From positions 1 to 34,904 of IMG/VR virus record IMGVR_UViG_3300049629_000056: a DNA stretch of 34,904 nucleotides; one strand, given 5' to 3'. Below, piece after piece: positions 5,740 through 11,358 of the stretch. Position numbers and translations under genes: made by a program. A model generated the notes under the pieces. The model saw only the letters and a program-made list of their open reading frames with translations, did no database searches and was not told where the DNA came from. The DNA comes from a virus. Position 1 is the stretch's first letter, and each line of letters begins with the position of its first letter.

Positions 5740-5815
5740 CAGTTAACTCCAATGCTTTGTTTATCAGGTGTATCGGAAATGGTACGCCTTCACGCACCTT
5801 GTCTAATAGTCTCAT
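5726..5815 (-). CDS. Possible small protein, 29 aa
   Basis: ATG at 5815, stop at 5726-5728. The peptide (one amphipathic helix, VREGVPFPIHLINKAL) fills the 90-base gap between two leftward genes, and its 3' end overlaps the next start by 14 bases. The ribosome site is poor. Short phage proteins of this pattern seem familiar, so I keep it at moderate confidence. Confidence 0.45.
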   Translation of the reverse strand: MRLLDKVREGVPFPIHLINKALELTGDLE

Positions 5816-5829
5816 AGCTTGAAAATAAT

Positions 5830-6066
5830 TCAAAATACCTGCTCCTTATCGTCATACCACTGAGCAACAGTTTTTACCTTCAGTTCTGGTAAATCAGAAA
5901 AAATGCGTTTCTTTTGCGGTGTGTCATTAGCCCATTGATGTTTAGAGCATTTAGGCTTATCGCCATCAGCCCTAACTGCCCATAAGTACCCACATCCATC
6001 AACTGAGCAATATGTTGAATATTCAAAGTCATCTTTTTGTTTTGCGTCTGGTTTAGCGAATGTCAT
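5830..6066 (-). CDS. Hypothetical zinc-binding protein, 78 aa
   Basis: Cys20 and Cys25 (YCSVDGCGY), then Cys40 and His43 (PKCSKHQW), make a plausible treble- or ribbon-type zinc site. The C-terminal half is charged. It starts in an ATGA overlap with the replication protein gene upstream, so it may assist it. I do not recognise a family. Confidence 0.7.
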   Translation of the reverse strand: MTFAKPDAKQKDDFEYSTYCSVDGCGYLWAVRADGDKPKCSKHQWANDTPQKKRIFSDLPELKVKTVAQWYDDKEQVF

Positions 6067-6869
6067 TTTGCGTATTTCCCATCAATAATTTTTGCGAAGT
6101 TTGTGGCATTTGTAATCCACTCCAAATCTGGCAACCAAGTTCTGTCTTTGGTTTTAAATCCGTTTGCCAAAGAAGAATCATTTGCTATGTAGCCAAAGAA
6201 TGAGTCCCACCACTTCAACCCATCTTCTTTAGTTTTGTAGCCTTCAGGAGAGTAGTTCGATGGCTTGGCAGCTTGAATCCATCTTGACTTTAAAACTACC
6301 TGCCGATTACCTTCCCAAACTCTTGGCTGAGTAAGGTGTGGTAAATGCTTTTTGTAAAGCAAAAGAATATCTTGATGTGGACAAGTTGGCAGACCCTCTG
6401 CCGACAAAGATACTTTAGTATCTTGTTTCTTAATTGAAGATATAGGTGAAGGTGAAGGTGAAGGTGAAGGTGATGTGCCATCTGCCGAGCATACCTCCAA
6501 GTATGCTTCATCTATGCTTGGAGCATTTTTATCCTTCCATCTAGCCTCAGCCCCAGCCTTCCCACGATTAACATTTACTTGTTTATTGTGTTGAGCTTTA
6601 ACCATCTCTGATTCAATTCGAGGTTGAATCCATAAGCCATCTTCTACTTGAAAGAATGCTTTAAGCATAGTCCGAGCATTGCTCCAAGCATCGGGAGATA
6701 GTTTTGTTATCTGTGCAAGAACTTGGTCATTGTCAGGCGGTGCGCCATTTTTCCAATAATCCATGATAAGCAACAGGTATGCACCATGCTGTTCTGTGGT
6801 CAACCTAGAGGTTGCAGAAAGGTAATCCGCTATGTATAGCGGCATCCAAATATCGACTTTGGTAGCCAT
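6063..6869 (-). CDS. DUF1376-type phage replication protein
   Basis: A 268-residue protein. I start at ATG 6869, preceded by GAGGA with good spacing, not at the upstream ATG 6911. Residues 1-100 carry the DUF1376 pattern (WMPLYIADYLSATSRLTTEQ, then an RGKAGAEARW motif), typical of phage proteins that act as replication initiators or helicase loaders. A Ser-Pro linker of four repeats near residue 135 leads to a C-terminal part (WWDSFFGYIA...LPDLEWITN) also found in phage replication proteins. With no polymerase or helicase here, it presumably recruits host machinery. The linker is coded by hexamer repeats that could vary in number. Confidence 0.8.
   Translation of the reverse strand: MATKVDIWMPLYIADYLSATSRLTTEQHGAYLLLIMDYWKNGAPPDNDQVLAQITKLSPDAWSNARTMLKAFFQVEDGLWIQPRIESEMVKAQHNKQVNVNRGKAGAEARWKDKNAPSIDEAYLEVCSADGTSPSPSPSPSPISSIKKQDTKVSLSAEGLPTCPHQDILLLYKKHLPHLTQPRVWEGNRQVVLKSRWIQAAKPSNYSPEGYKTKEDGLKWWDSFFGYIANDSSLANGFKTKDRTWLPDLEWITNATNFAKIIDGKYAK
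6445..6474. repeat. Hexamer repeat GGTGAA encoding a Ser-Pro linker
   Basis: Four exact GGTGAA units (6445-6468) and one variant GGTGAT (6469-6474). Read on the minus strand they give alternating Ser and Pro between the two domains of the replication protein. Gain or loss of a unit would keep the frame and change linker length. Confidence 0.9.
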
Positions 6870-6936
6870 AATTTTTCCTCGCTCTGTCCTCCCTCTTACA
6901 AAAAGAAACAATGGAAGGAGGGGAGGCTCTCTTTTC

Positions 6937-6958
6937 GATAAGGTAGCTACCCCTTATC
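6937..6958 (-). promoter_or_regulatory. Hairpin in the leader of the replication gene
   Basis: GATAAGG (6937-6943) pairs with CCTTATC (6952-6958) across an 8-base loop that is itself partly palindromic (GGTAGCTACC). It lies in the 112-base gap upstream of the replication protein start at 6869. There is no T-run, so it is not a normal terminator; a control element or protein site is possible. Confidence 0.4.
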
Positions 6959-6985
6959 TATCCATGCTTCAAAACATTGTATCAA
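6957..6985 (-). promoter_or_regulatory. Possible promoter for the replication gene
   Basis: Reading leftward, TTGATA (6980-6985, five of six to the -35 consensus) and GATAGA (6957-6962, weak -10) are 17 bases apart, with the hairpin at 6937-6958 partly overlapping the -10. The weak -10 makes this tentative. Confidence 0.25.
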
Positions 6986-7344
6986 ATAAATTGATTGTTG
7001 GTAATTTCATTTGTTGGTTTTCTGCCAAACAAACGAACAGCCTGTGCGTTCATAGAAGCATATTCAGACTTAGTGAAGATGCCTTTTGCGTTTCTGATGT
7101 CAAACGGGTTTAGCAGATCACGAGGCTCTTCTACCTTTTCAGCCTCAATCATGTGTGGCTCTAGGGTGTACTGAGAAACCCAAGAACGACCCAACTTAAT
7201 TTTCCCAATTTTTAGCTTCTTCTTGTAGCTCATCTTTGTGCAACAAGCTGCAATAGATAGTCTTGGAATGCCAGTTAAATCCTCTATTTGGTAGGAAGTA
7301 AGTGGGCCGTTTTGTAATGCTCTGATAACTGCTTCTTGGGTCAT
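6982..7344 (-). CDS. Winged-helix-like DNA-binding protein
   Basis: A 120-residue protein. Residues 1-60 resemble a winged helix (ALQNGPLTSYQIEDLTGIPRLSI as helix-turn-helix, then a two-strand wing around KIGKIKLGRSWVSQYTL). The C-terminal part is variable and polar. It is the second leftward gene after the divergent control region and thus could act on it, including on the TAGGG-N5-CCCTA repeat; that link is inference. A second winged-helix-like protein is encoded at 9689-10021. It could instead be a replication accessory protein. Confidence 0.65.
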   Translation of the reverse strand: MTQEAVIRALQNGPLTSYQIEDLTGIPRLSIAACCTKMSYKKKLKIGKIKLGRSWVSQYTLEPHMIEAEKVEEPRDLLNPFDIRNAKGIFTKSEYASMNAQAVRLFGRKPTNEITNNQFI

Positions 7345-7520
7345 TTGTAAAGGTTCTCTAGGTTGATTGTTCGGTTTAGATGGAGTTCTAGCGTTCTGGC
7401 AAGCAAAGCTGTTACAGCCGCATCAAAGTCCTCTGGTTCGGTTGTATAAGCATCTGCCATTGTTTGAGAGTACCCAAGCAAGGCTTCAGCGCATCTTTTT
7501 TCAAGTATTTCAGTTTTCAT
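7341..7520 (-). CDS. Hypothetical 59-aa protein, first leftward gene
   Basis: ATG 7520 to TGA 7341-7343, 59 residues, with an ATGA overlap with the winged-helix gene. The protein is helical, with a mid-section rich in Ala and acidic residues (EPEDFDAAVTALLARTLEL). A weak TTAGG lies about 9 bases before the start. It fills the gap up to the divergent control region, so it would be the first gene on that transcript. No family recognised. Confidence 0.65.
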   Translation of the reverse strand: MKTEILEKRCAEALLGYSQTMADAYTTEPEDFDAAVTALLARTLELHLNRTINLENLYK

Positions 7521-7643
7521 GCGAGTAGCCTAACATGATAAAAAAGTTGCGTAAATTAGGGAAAACCCCTATGTAAATTCAGGAAACTGTGTGGCACATT
7601 ATCGGTGTGGGCAAACAGTAACCCACGCTTAACAGGAGTAAAT
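7521..7643. promoter_or_regulatory. Divergent control region with weak promoter candidates
   Basis: This gap separates the leftward replication genes from the rightward recombination genes. Rightward, TTGCGT and TATGTA are 17 bases apart and flank the inverted repeat at 7557-7571; each hexamer matches only three consensus bases. A second pair of arms, GTGGG (7607-7611) and CCCAC (7622-7626), could form a leader hairpin just before the AGGAG ribosome site. Leftward, TATCAT near 7536 could be a -10 without a good -35. Confidence 0.4.
7557..7571. promoter_or_regulatory. Inverted repeat TAGGG-N5-CCCTA, copy 2
   Basis: TAGGG (7557-7561), AAAAC, CCCTA (7567-7571), identical in arms and spacing to 4775-4789. 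It lies in the middle of the divergent control region, between possible -35 and -10 elements, a typical operator place. Confidence 0.6.
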
Positions 7644-7844
7644 ATGCCGATTCTTAATGGAAAAAAGGTCATTGACCTAGAGATAGATGGAGTAGATAGC
7701 AGTGATTATCCAGACTTCTGTAACGCCTACTTCTCAAGTGGATGCTACGAAGATGGAACACCATTGACAGACGATGAGTTGAACAAACTTACTGATCTAG
7801 CTGGTGATGTTGTGTGGGAAATGGCTTTCGATAGTCTCACATGA
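7644..7844 (+). CDS. Hypothetical acidic protein, 66 aa
   Basis: The start at ATG 7644 is fixed by AGGAG at 7634-7638; the frame extends upstream to 7605 but without a ribosome site. The protein is very acidic (many Asp), with a pattern like DGVDSSDYPDFCNAYF (residues 16-31) and a DGTPLTDDELNKL helix. Similar short acidic proteins are common in phages; function unknown. It ends in an ATGA overlap. Confidence 0.75.
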   Translation: MPILNGKKVIDLEIDGVDSSDYPDFCNAYFSSGCYEDGTPLTDDELNKLTDLAGDVVWEMAFDSLT

Positions 7845-8029
7845 AAACACTATTCCAAACCTATGTGTCAGAGTTCTCAGACATACACTACTGCCCCTAT
7901 TGTTTGACAATCAAAGGGGATAAAATAGTTTGCTGCCAAGAAGCAGACTTTATCGAGTTCAAGGATTTATATCCTGAACAACAAAAAGAGATTATTCAAC
8001 AAGAGTTAAACGAAAATCAAAGGAGTTAA
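7841..8029 (+). CDS. Hypothetical 62-aa Cys-containing protein
   Basis: Cys18 and Cys21 (HYCPYC) and a Cys-Cys pair at 31-32 make a small zinc-binding site likely. The C-terminal part is an acidic helix. It starts in an ATGA overlap and is followed immediately by the annealing-protein gene, so it may assist recombination. Not recognised. Confidence 0.7.
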   Translation: MKTLFQTYVSEFSDIHYCPYCLTIKGDKIVCCQEADFIEFKDLYPEQQKEIIQQELNENQRS

Positions 8030-8030
8030 T

Positions 8031-8639
8031 ATGTCAATAGAAGCGTTACTTAAAAAAGATGTCAATTCTCATACAGAGAAGAAAAACAACCTGACCTACC
8101 TATCGTGGGCTTGGGCATGGGCAGAAGCTCTTAAAGCTGATCCTACCGCTACCTACAAAGTAGAGATGTTTGGCGACAAGTGTTTCATGGACATAAATGG
8201 TACGGCAATGGTGTTTGTTACCGCGACCATGTTTGGCAAGCCAATGACCTGTCAATTGCCTGTGATGGACTACAGAAACAAGGCCATCCCTACTCCCGAT
8301 GCGTTTGCGGTAAACACTGCCATCATGCGTTGCATGACAAAGGCTTTGAGTCTGCATGGCTTGGGTCTATACATCTATGCGGGTGAAGACTTACCTGAAG
8401 AGGGCAGATCAGTAGTGATTACACCTACTCAAGGCGCACAAAATGACGTTCCAATTGAGGAACTAAGGTATCTTGAAGAAGTGGCAATAGAATTGATTGC
8501 CATGTGTGAGCAAGGTGATCCAAGGGCAGCCTTGGTTAGGTTGGATGAAGAGAACTTAGATAACGAGCAAAAGATCGCTCTATGGACTCTCATGCCTAGT
8601 AAAGTGCGTTCAGCTTTGAAAAAGGCTAAGGAGTTATAA
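8031..8639 (+). CDS. Single-strand annealing protein, Sak3/DUF1071-like
   Basis: A 202-residue protein. The first 125 residues have the pattern I associate with DUF1071/Sak3 phage recombinases: NNLTYLSWAWAWAEALK near the start, a beta-rich middle, then FAVNTAIMRCMTKALSLHGLGLYIYAGEDLP (residues about 93-123; only key parts matter). Such proteins anneal single-stranded DNA and drive phage recombination. The C-terminal 70 residues are helical and variable. Downstream lie an HNH endonuclease and the SSB-like gene, a usual recombination context. AAAGGAG precedes the start. Length fits the family. Confidence 0.8.
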   Translation: MSIEALLKKDVNSHTEKKNNLTYLSWAWAWAEALKADPTATYKVEMFGDKCFMDINGTAMVFVTATMFGKPMTCQLPVMDYRNKAIPTPDAFAVNTAIMRCMTKALSLHGLGLYIYAGEDLPEEGRSVVITPTQGAQNDVPIEELRYLEEVAIELIAMCEQGDPRAALVRLDEENLDNEQKIALWTLMPSKVRSALKKAKEL

Positions 8640-9143
8640 ATGCTTACGCAAAAAGAAGCGCAAGAATGTTTTGATTACAAAGATGGAATTTTGTATTGGA
8701 AATTTAGAGCAGCCAATCGTATAAAAGTCGGTAGTCCAGCAGGATCAATTGATCCATCAACTGGATATCATAAAACATACGTTTATGGGAAGTTTTATAA
8801 AACACATAGAGTTATATTTTTGTATCACCACGGCTATTTTCCAGAGTTTGTTGACCACATTGATGGCAATAAAATTAACAACAAGATTGAAAATTTAAGG
8901 CCAACTACAAAGTCTCAAAACGCTATGAATCAAAAAGTTCGTGCAGACAATAAGAGTGGAACAAAAGGAGTTAGATGGCATAAAAGAGATAAAAAATGGT
9001 TAGTACAGTTAAAAGTCAATTCAAAGAGTCATAGTTTTGGATATTTTGAAGACAAAGAGTTAGCAGAGTTAGTAGCAATGGAGGCAACAAATAAGTTGCA
9101 CAAAGAGTTTTCAGCATACAAAGGAGTGTTAAATGGAAAATGA
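8640..9143 (+). CDS. HNH homing-type endonuclease with AP2 domain, copy 2
   Basis: A 167-residue protein with the HNH_3 core (Asp72-His73, Asn85 in KIENLR, Asn94) and an AP2-type domain (about 108-150; GTKGVRWHKRDKKW). It starts at the base after the annealing-protein stop, and its last 11 bases overlap the SSB-like gene, whose ribosome site AAAGGAG lies inside it. That fit suggests a mobile endonuclease gene inserted between recombinase and SSB genes without disturbing either. It has low G+C like the copy at 5045 and the same domain order, but many differences, so they are not a recent duplication. Confidence 0.9.
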   Translation: MLTQKEAQECFDYKDGILYWKFRAANRIKVGSPAGSIDPSTGYHKTYVYGKFYKTHRVIFLYHHGYFPEFVDHIDGNKINNKIENLRPTTKSQNAMNQKVRADNKSGTKGVRWHKRDKKWLVQLKVNSKSHSFGYFEDKELAELVAMEATNKLHKEFSAYKGVLNGK

Positions 9144-9381
9144 TCGACAAAATCGGGATAACAGTGGCGTACTTTTTCGCAATGACAAACGTGAGAACGA
9201 GAAAGCTCCAAATTACAAAGGCAACATAACTGTTGATGGCAAAGACTATTGGCTCAGTGCATGGGTAAAAGAAGGCAAGTCAGGCAAATTCATGGGTCTA
9301 GCAGTATCACCCAAAGAAGACTATCAGCCCAAACAAGCCCCTAAGAAGGCAAGTTTTGAAGATTCTGACCTGCCCTTTTAG
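9133..9381 (+). CDS. Small SSB-like protein with acidic C-terminal tip
   Basis: An 82-residue protein. A polar N-terminus is followed by a short beta-rich segment (NYKGNITVDGKDYWLSAWVK, residues 27-46; GKFMGLAVSP), then a Lys/Pro linker and the C-terminal tip Ser-Asp-Leu-Pro-Phe after acidic residues. Bacterial SSB proteins end in Asp-Asp-Ile-Pro-Phe, the docking tail for many repair enzymes. It is half the usual SSB length, so it may be a minimal OB-like protein or only a carrier of the tail. The neighbouring annealing protein supports a recombination role. Confidence 0.65.
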   Translation: MENDRQNRDNSGVLFRNDKRENEKAPNYKGNITVDGKDYWLSAWVKEGKSGKFMGLAVSPKEDYQPKQAPKKASFEDSDLPF

Positions 9382-9390
9382 GAGAAACAA

Positions 9391-9600
9391 ATGAACTATT
9401 ACCCTGAACCAACTCCAGAACATAGGGCAATTTTGGCTAGTGCACAAAGAATTGACCACAATCCAACTGTAGAGGAAAACCTTGACGAGAGGATTCGTTA
9501 TCTTGAATCAGAGTTAAAGCGAGTGAAAGAATCAAAAGAAAGTCTTGGCCCATTGTTGAAGATGCGGATTCGAGACATTCGACAGGCAATGGATTTCTGA
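9391..9600 (+). CDS. Hypothetical 69-aa coiled-coil protein
   Basis: Residues about 28-62 form one charged helix with heptad spacing (LDERIRYLESELKRVKESKESL), a likely coiled coil. GGAGAAACAA precedes the ATG. Function unknown; it follows the SSB-like gene by nine bases and ends just before the structured RNA at 9615-9670. Confidence 0.75.
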   Translation: MNYYPEPTPEHRAILASAQRIDHNPTVEENLDERIRYLESELKRVKESKESLGPLLKMRIRDIRQAMDF

Positions 9601-9614
9601 GTTAATATAAACCC

Positions 9615-9670
9615 GAGGGGAGAGCTGTGCAAAGGATTTTCCTAGCTTGCAGACGAGCAGTTTTCCCCTC
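9615..9670 (+). ncRNA. Structured RNA leader upstream of the winged-helix gene
   Basis: An outer stem pairs 9615-9627 (GAGGGGAGAGCTG) with 9658-9670 (CAGTTTTCCCCTC): 13 continuous pairs, two of them G-U. Inside, TGCAA (9628-9632) pairs with TTGCA (9647-9651), and AGGA (9633-9636) with TCCT (9640-9643) around a three-base loop, leaving AGC as a bulge. There is no T-run, so it is not a classic terminator. It ends 15 bases before the next start and may be a cis-regulatory RNA, an RNase III site or a small RNA. Confidence 0.55.
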
Positions 9671-9688
9671 ACCCAATAGGAGTCAATG

Positions 9689-10021
9689 ATGAGAGATATT
9701 TTTAACAACATGAAAGATTCGATGGAGAGATTCTTTGGTACAGAACCATTTAAGTTGGTCAGAAACCAAGACCCCACAACGAGCCATCAAGCGGCTCAAG
9801 CAGTAGATAGCACCAAGCTAGAACAAATGGTCTACGAGGCCATTAAGAGCCATCCAGAGGGGTGTATATCAGACGAGATACTAGAGATGTATCCAAACTA
9901 CCCATATTCCTCAATAACAGCAAGGTATCGTGCTTTGTTGGACAAGGATTTAATTGAAGTAACGGGTGTCAAACGTGGCAAATTTGGCAGAAATCAACGG
10001 ATTATGCGGGCCACAAAATGA
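9689..10021 (+). CDS. Winged-helix-like protein
   Basis: A 110-residue protein. Two adjacent ATGs (9686, 9689) follow AGGAG; I use the second for its spacing of six, though either may serve. Residues about 32-108 (TSHQAAQAV, then EGCISDEILEMYPNYPYSSITARYRALLDKDLI and a basic wing) look like a winged helix of the kind phages encode beside replication genes. It is preceded by the structured RNA and ends in an ATGA overlap with the next gene. DNA binding is likely; the target is unknown. Confidence 0.65.
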   Translation: MRDIFNNMKDSMERFFGTEPFKLVRNQDPTTSHQAAQAVDSTKLEQMVYEAIKSHPEGCISDEILEMYPNYPYSSITARYRALLDKDLIEVTGVKRGKFGRNQRIMRATK

Positions 10022-10797
10022 CACCTAACATAATGAAAGCCGTTAAGGATGTCTACACTCAAGGCGACCCAATGGACTACACATGGGTTGATCTTGGTGA
10101 GTTTGACCATATGGAAGATGCTAAATACGATAAGGTAATGAACGCTATTCCTGATTTATTTAACTCTGACCCAAAAGACTTGATGTTGCCCTTTGAGCAG
10201 ATGGGGATAGTTCGTGTGTCATCTTCTGTTGGTAAGCCCATTAGTATTACTCTTGATCGCACAGATAGTGAGTTGATAGCGAGATTGCGTAGTGCTTCTG
10301 GCGATTGCGGTGCAATACGCAGTACAGGTAAAGAGCATTTTGTTTCTTTGCCACCAAACCAAACTGCCGAAAACGTAATTCAACTCATACGGGATGGAGG
10401 CATGGAATGTTCCACAGAAGGCATGACTGCTGAGCGTTATGTATTTGAAATATGGAGTTCAATGGTCAGCCATCAGTATGCGGAATATATGCGTAAAGCA
10501 ATGGACATGCACGAGAGAACCCGTGTTTACAAAGCATTACCATCAGCATCCAACAGTAAGCGCATCCGCAGAAACAAGCAGCCATTGTTTGAGTGGAAGG
10601 TTATTGACGTTACTGCCAAACCAGCGACACACGACATTGTGGCTACTGGGAATGGTCGCAATAGCCCTAGACAACACAAAAGACGTGGACACTTTAGGCA
10701 ATACAAGGATGGGCATAGAAGTTGGATACCTGAGTCCTTGGTCGGCAAAATAGAGTTTGGATATATTTATCACAGTTATACAACGGAGAAACATTAA
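10018..10797 (+). CDS. Hypothetical 259-aa protein with basic C-terminal motif
   Basis: A large orphan of the rightward cluster, with no domain I can name. The N-terminal 50 residues are acidic, the middle mixed alpha/beta. Residues about 210-245 carry a basic segment (RQHKRRGHFRQYKDGHRSW) ending in IPESLVG; I recall this RxHxRRGHxR...W pattern from unnamed proteins of other phages and mobile elements. It is ATGA-coupled to the winged-helix gene and overlaps the next gene by one base. DNA or RNA binding through the basic part is possible. Confidence 0.7.
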   Translation: MTPNIMKAVKDVYTQGDPMDYTWVDLGEFDHMEDAKYDKVMNAIPDLFNSDPKDLMLPFEQMGIVRVSSSVGKPISITLDRTDSELIARLRSASGDCGAIRSTGKEHFVSLPPNQTAENVIQLIRDGGMECSTEGMTAERYVFEIWSSMVSHQYAEYMRKAMDMHERTRVYKALPSASNSKRIRRNKQPLFEWKVIDVTAKPATHDIVATGNGRNSPRQHKRRGHFRQYKDGHRSWIPESLVGKIEFGYIYHSYTTEKH

Positions 10798-10982
10798 TGT
10801 TAGAAAAACCACCTTATTCAAAGATTAGCTATCCTTCAGTGGCAAACAAAGAATTTAAATGGTCTACAGGATCAGATGTCCAGGCACTTTGGAGAAAGCA
10901 TGGATGGACTCCACCTTCAGAGAAGATGCTGCCACCACCACCTGAGAAGCCTCAAGAGTTTCCTCTTCGCAGGGTAAGATAA
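10797..10982 (+). CDS. Hypothetical Pro-rich protein, 61 aa
   Basis: Starts in a TAATG junction with the preceding gene. A conserved-looking SDVQALWRKHGWTPPSE segment (26-42) is followed by a proline-rich, basic tail. The WRKHGWTPPSE pattern recurs in short phage proteins I remember but cannot name. Function unknown. Confidence 0.65.
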   Translation: MLEKPPYSKISYPSVANKEFKWSTGSDVQALWRKHGWTPPSEKMLPPPPEKPQEFPLRRVR

Positions 10983-11213
10983 ATGGGCATTATCAGAACA
11001 TGGCTCAATGACCATGAATTCATTGATAGACCAGACCGAAACGAAGTGCTAGAGGAGGTTGCCAAGGAGTTCGACAAGATGAAAGCCTTTGGTGACACTG
11101 CACAGAGTTTTGCTACCTTTGTGAGGGATATGAAGTCTTGCCCACCCTGTCATGGGAACTGTTACCAAGGCAGAACCTGCCCCAAAAGGGACAAATGTCT
11201 AATAAGCCTATAA
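10983..11213 (+). CDS. Hypothetical protein with C-terminal cysteine cluster, 76 aa
   Basis: The N-terminal 55 residues are helical and charged; the last 25 carry six cysteines (CPPCHGNC, then TCPKRDKC, residues about 54-73), suggesting one or two bound zinc ions. It follows the previous stop directly. It is the last gene of the rightward cluster and faces the leftward late genes, whose last stop is two bases away. Function unknown. Confidence 0.7.
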   Translation: MGIIRTWLNDHEFIDRPDRNEVLEEVAKEFDKMKAFGDTAQSFATFVRDMKSCPPCHGNCYQGRTCPKRDKCLISL

Positions 11214-11214
11214 G

Positions 11215-11358
11215 CTACTTAGCCAATAGGTAAAGACCTATATTTGAACTAGCGTAACCTGCATAGACAATCGCCATGTGCGGGTTACCTTTCAAAAACT
11301 GCTCTACCGCTATGTAAGCGTAGATCAAGCCTGTCAAAGCAATCAACCAAGCACTCAA
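11215..11358 (-). CDS. Small two-helix membrane protein with TTG start, 47 aa
   Basis: The frame starts with TTG at 11358, overlapping the stop of the phosphoesterase gene (TTGA), with AGGTG seven bases upstream, and ends at TAG 11215-11217. Two hydrophobic segments (about 3-23 and 28-46) are joined by a short polar turn (FLKGNPHMA). Small phage membrane proteins of this shape, with the turn followed by IVYAGYA, are familiar to me, without function. It could be holin-like, but it is far from the endolysin gene. No ATG start fits except an internal one at residue 28. Confidence 0.65.
   Translation of the reverse strand: MSAWLIALTGLIYAYIAVEQFLKGNPHMAIVYAGYASSNIGLYLLAK

Noticed and set aside
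11226-11241. Hairpin ATAGGT-AAAG-ACCTAT as a terminator for the convergent genes
   Set aside because: The stem is perfect but there is no T-run on either strand and it lies within a coding frame.
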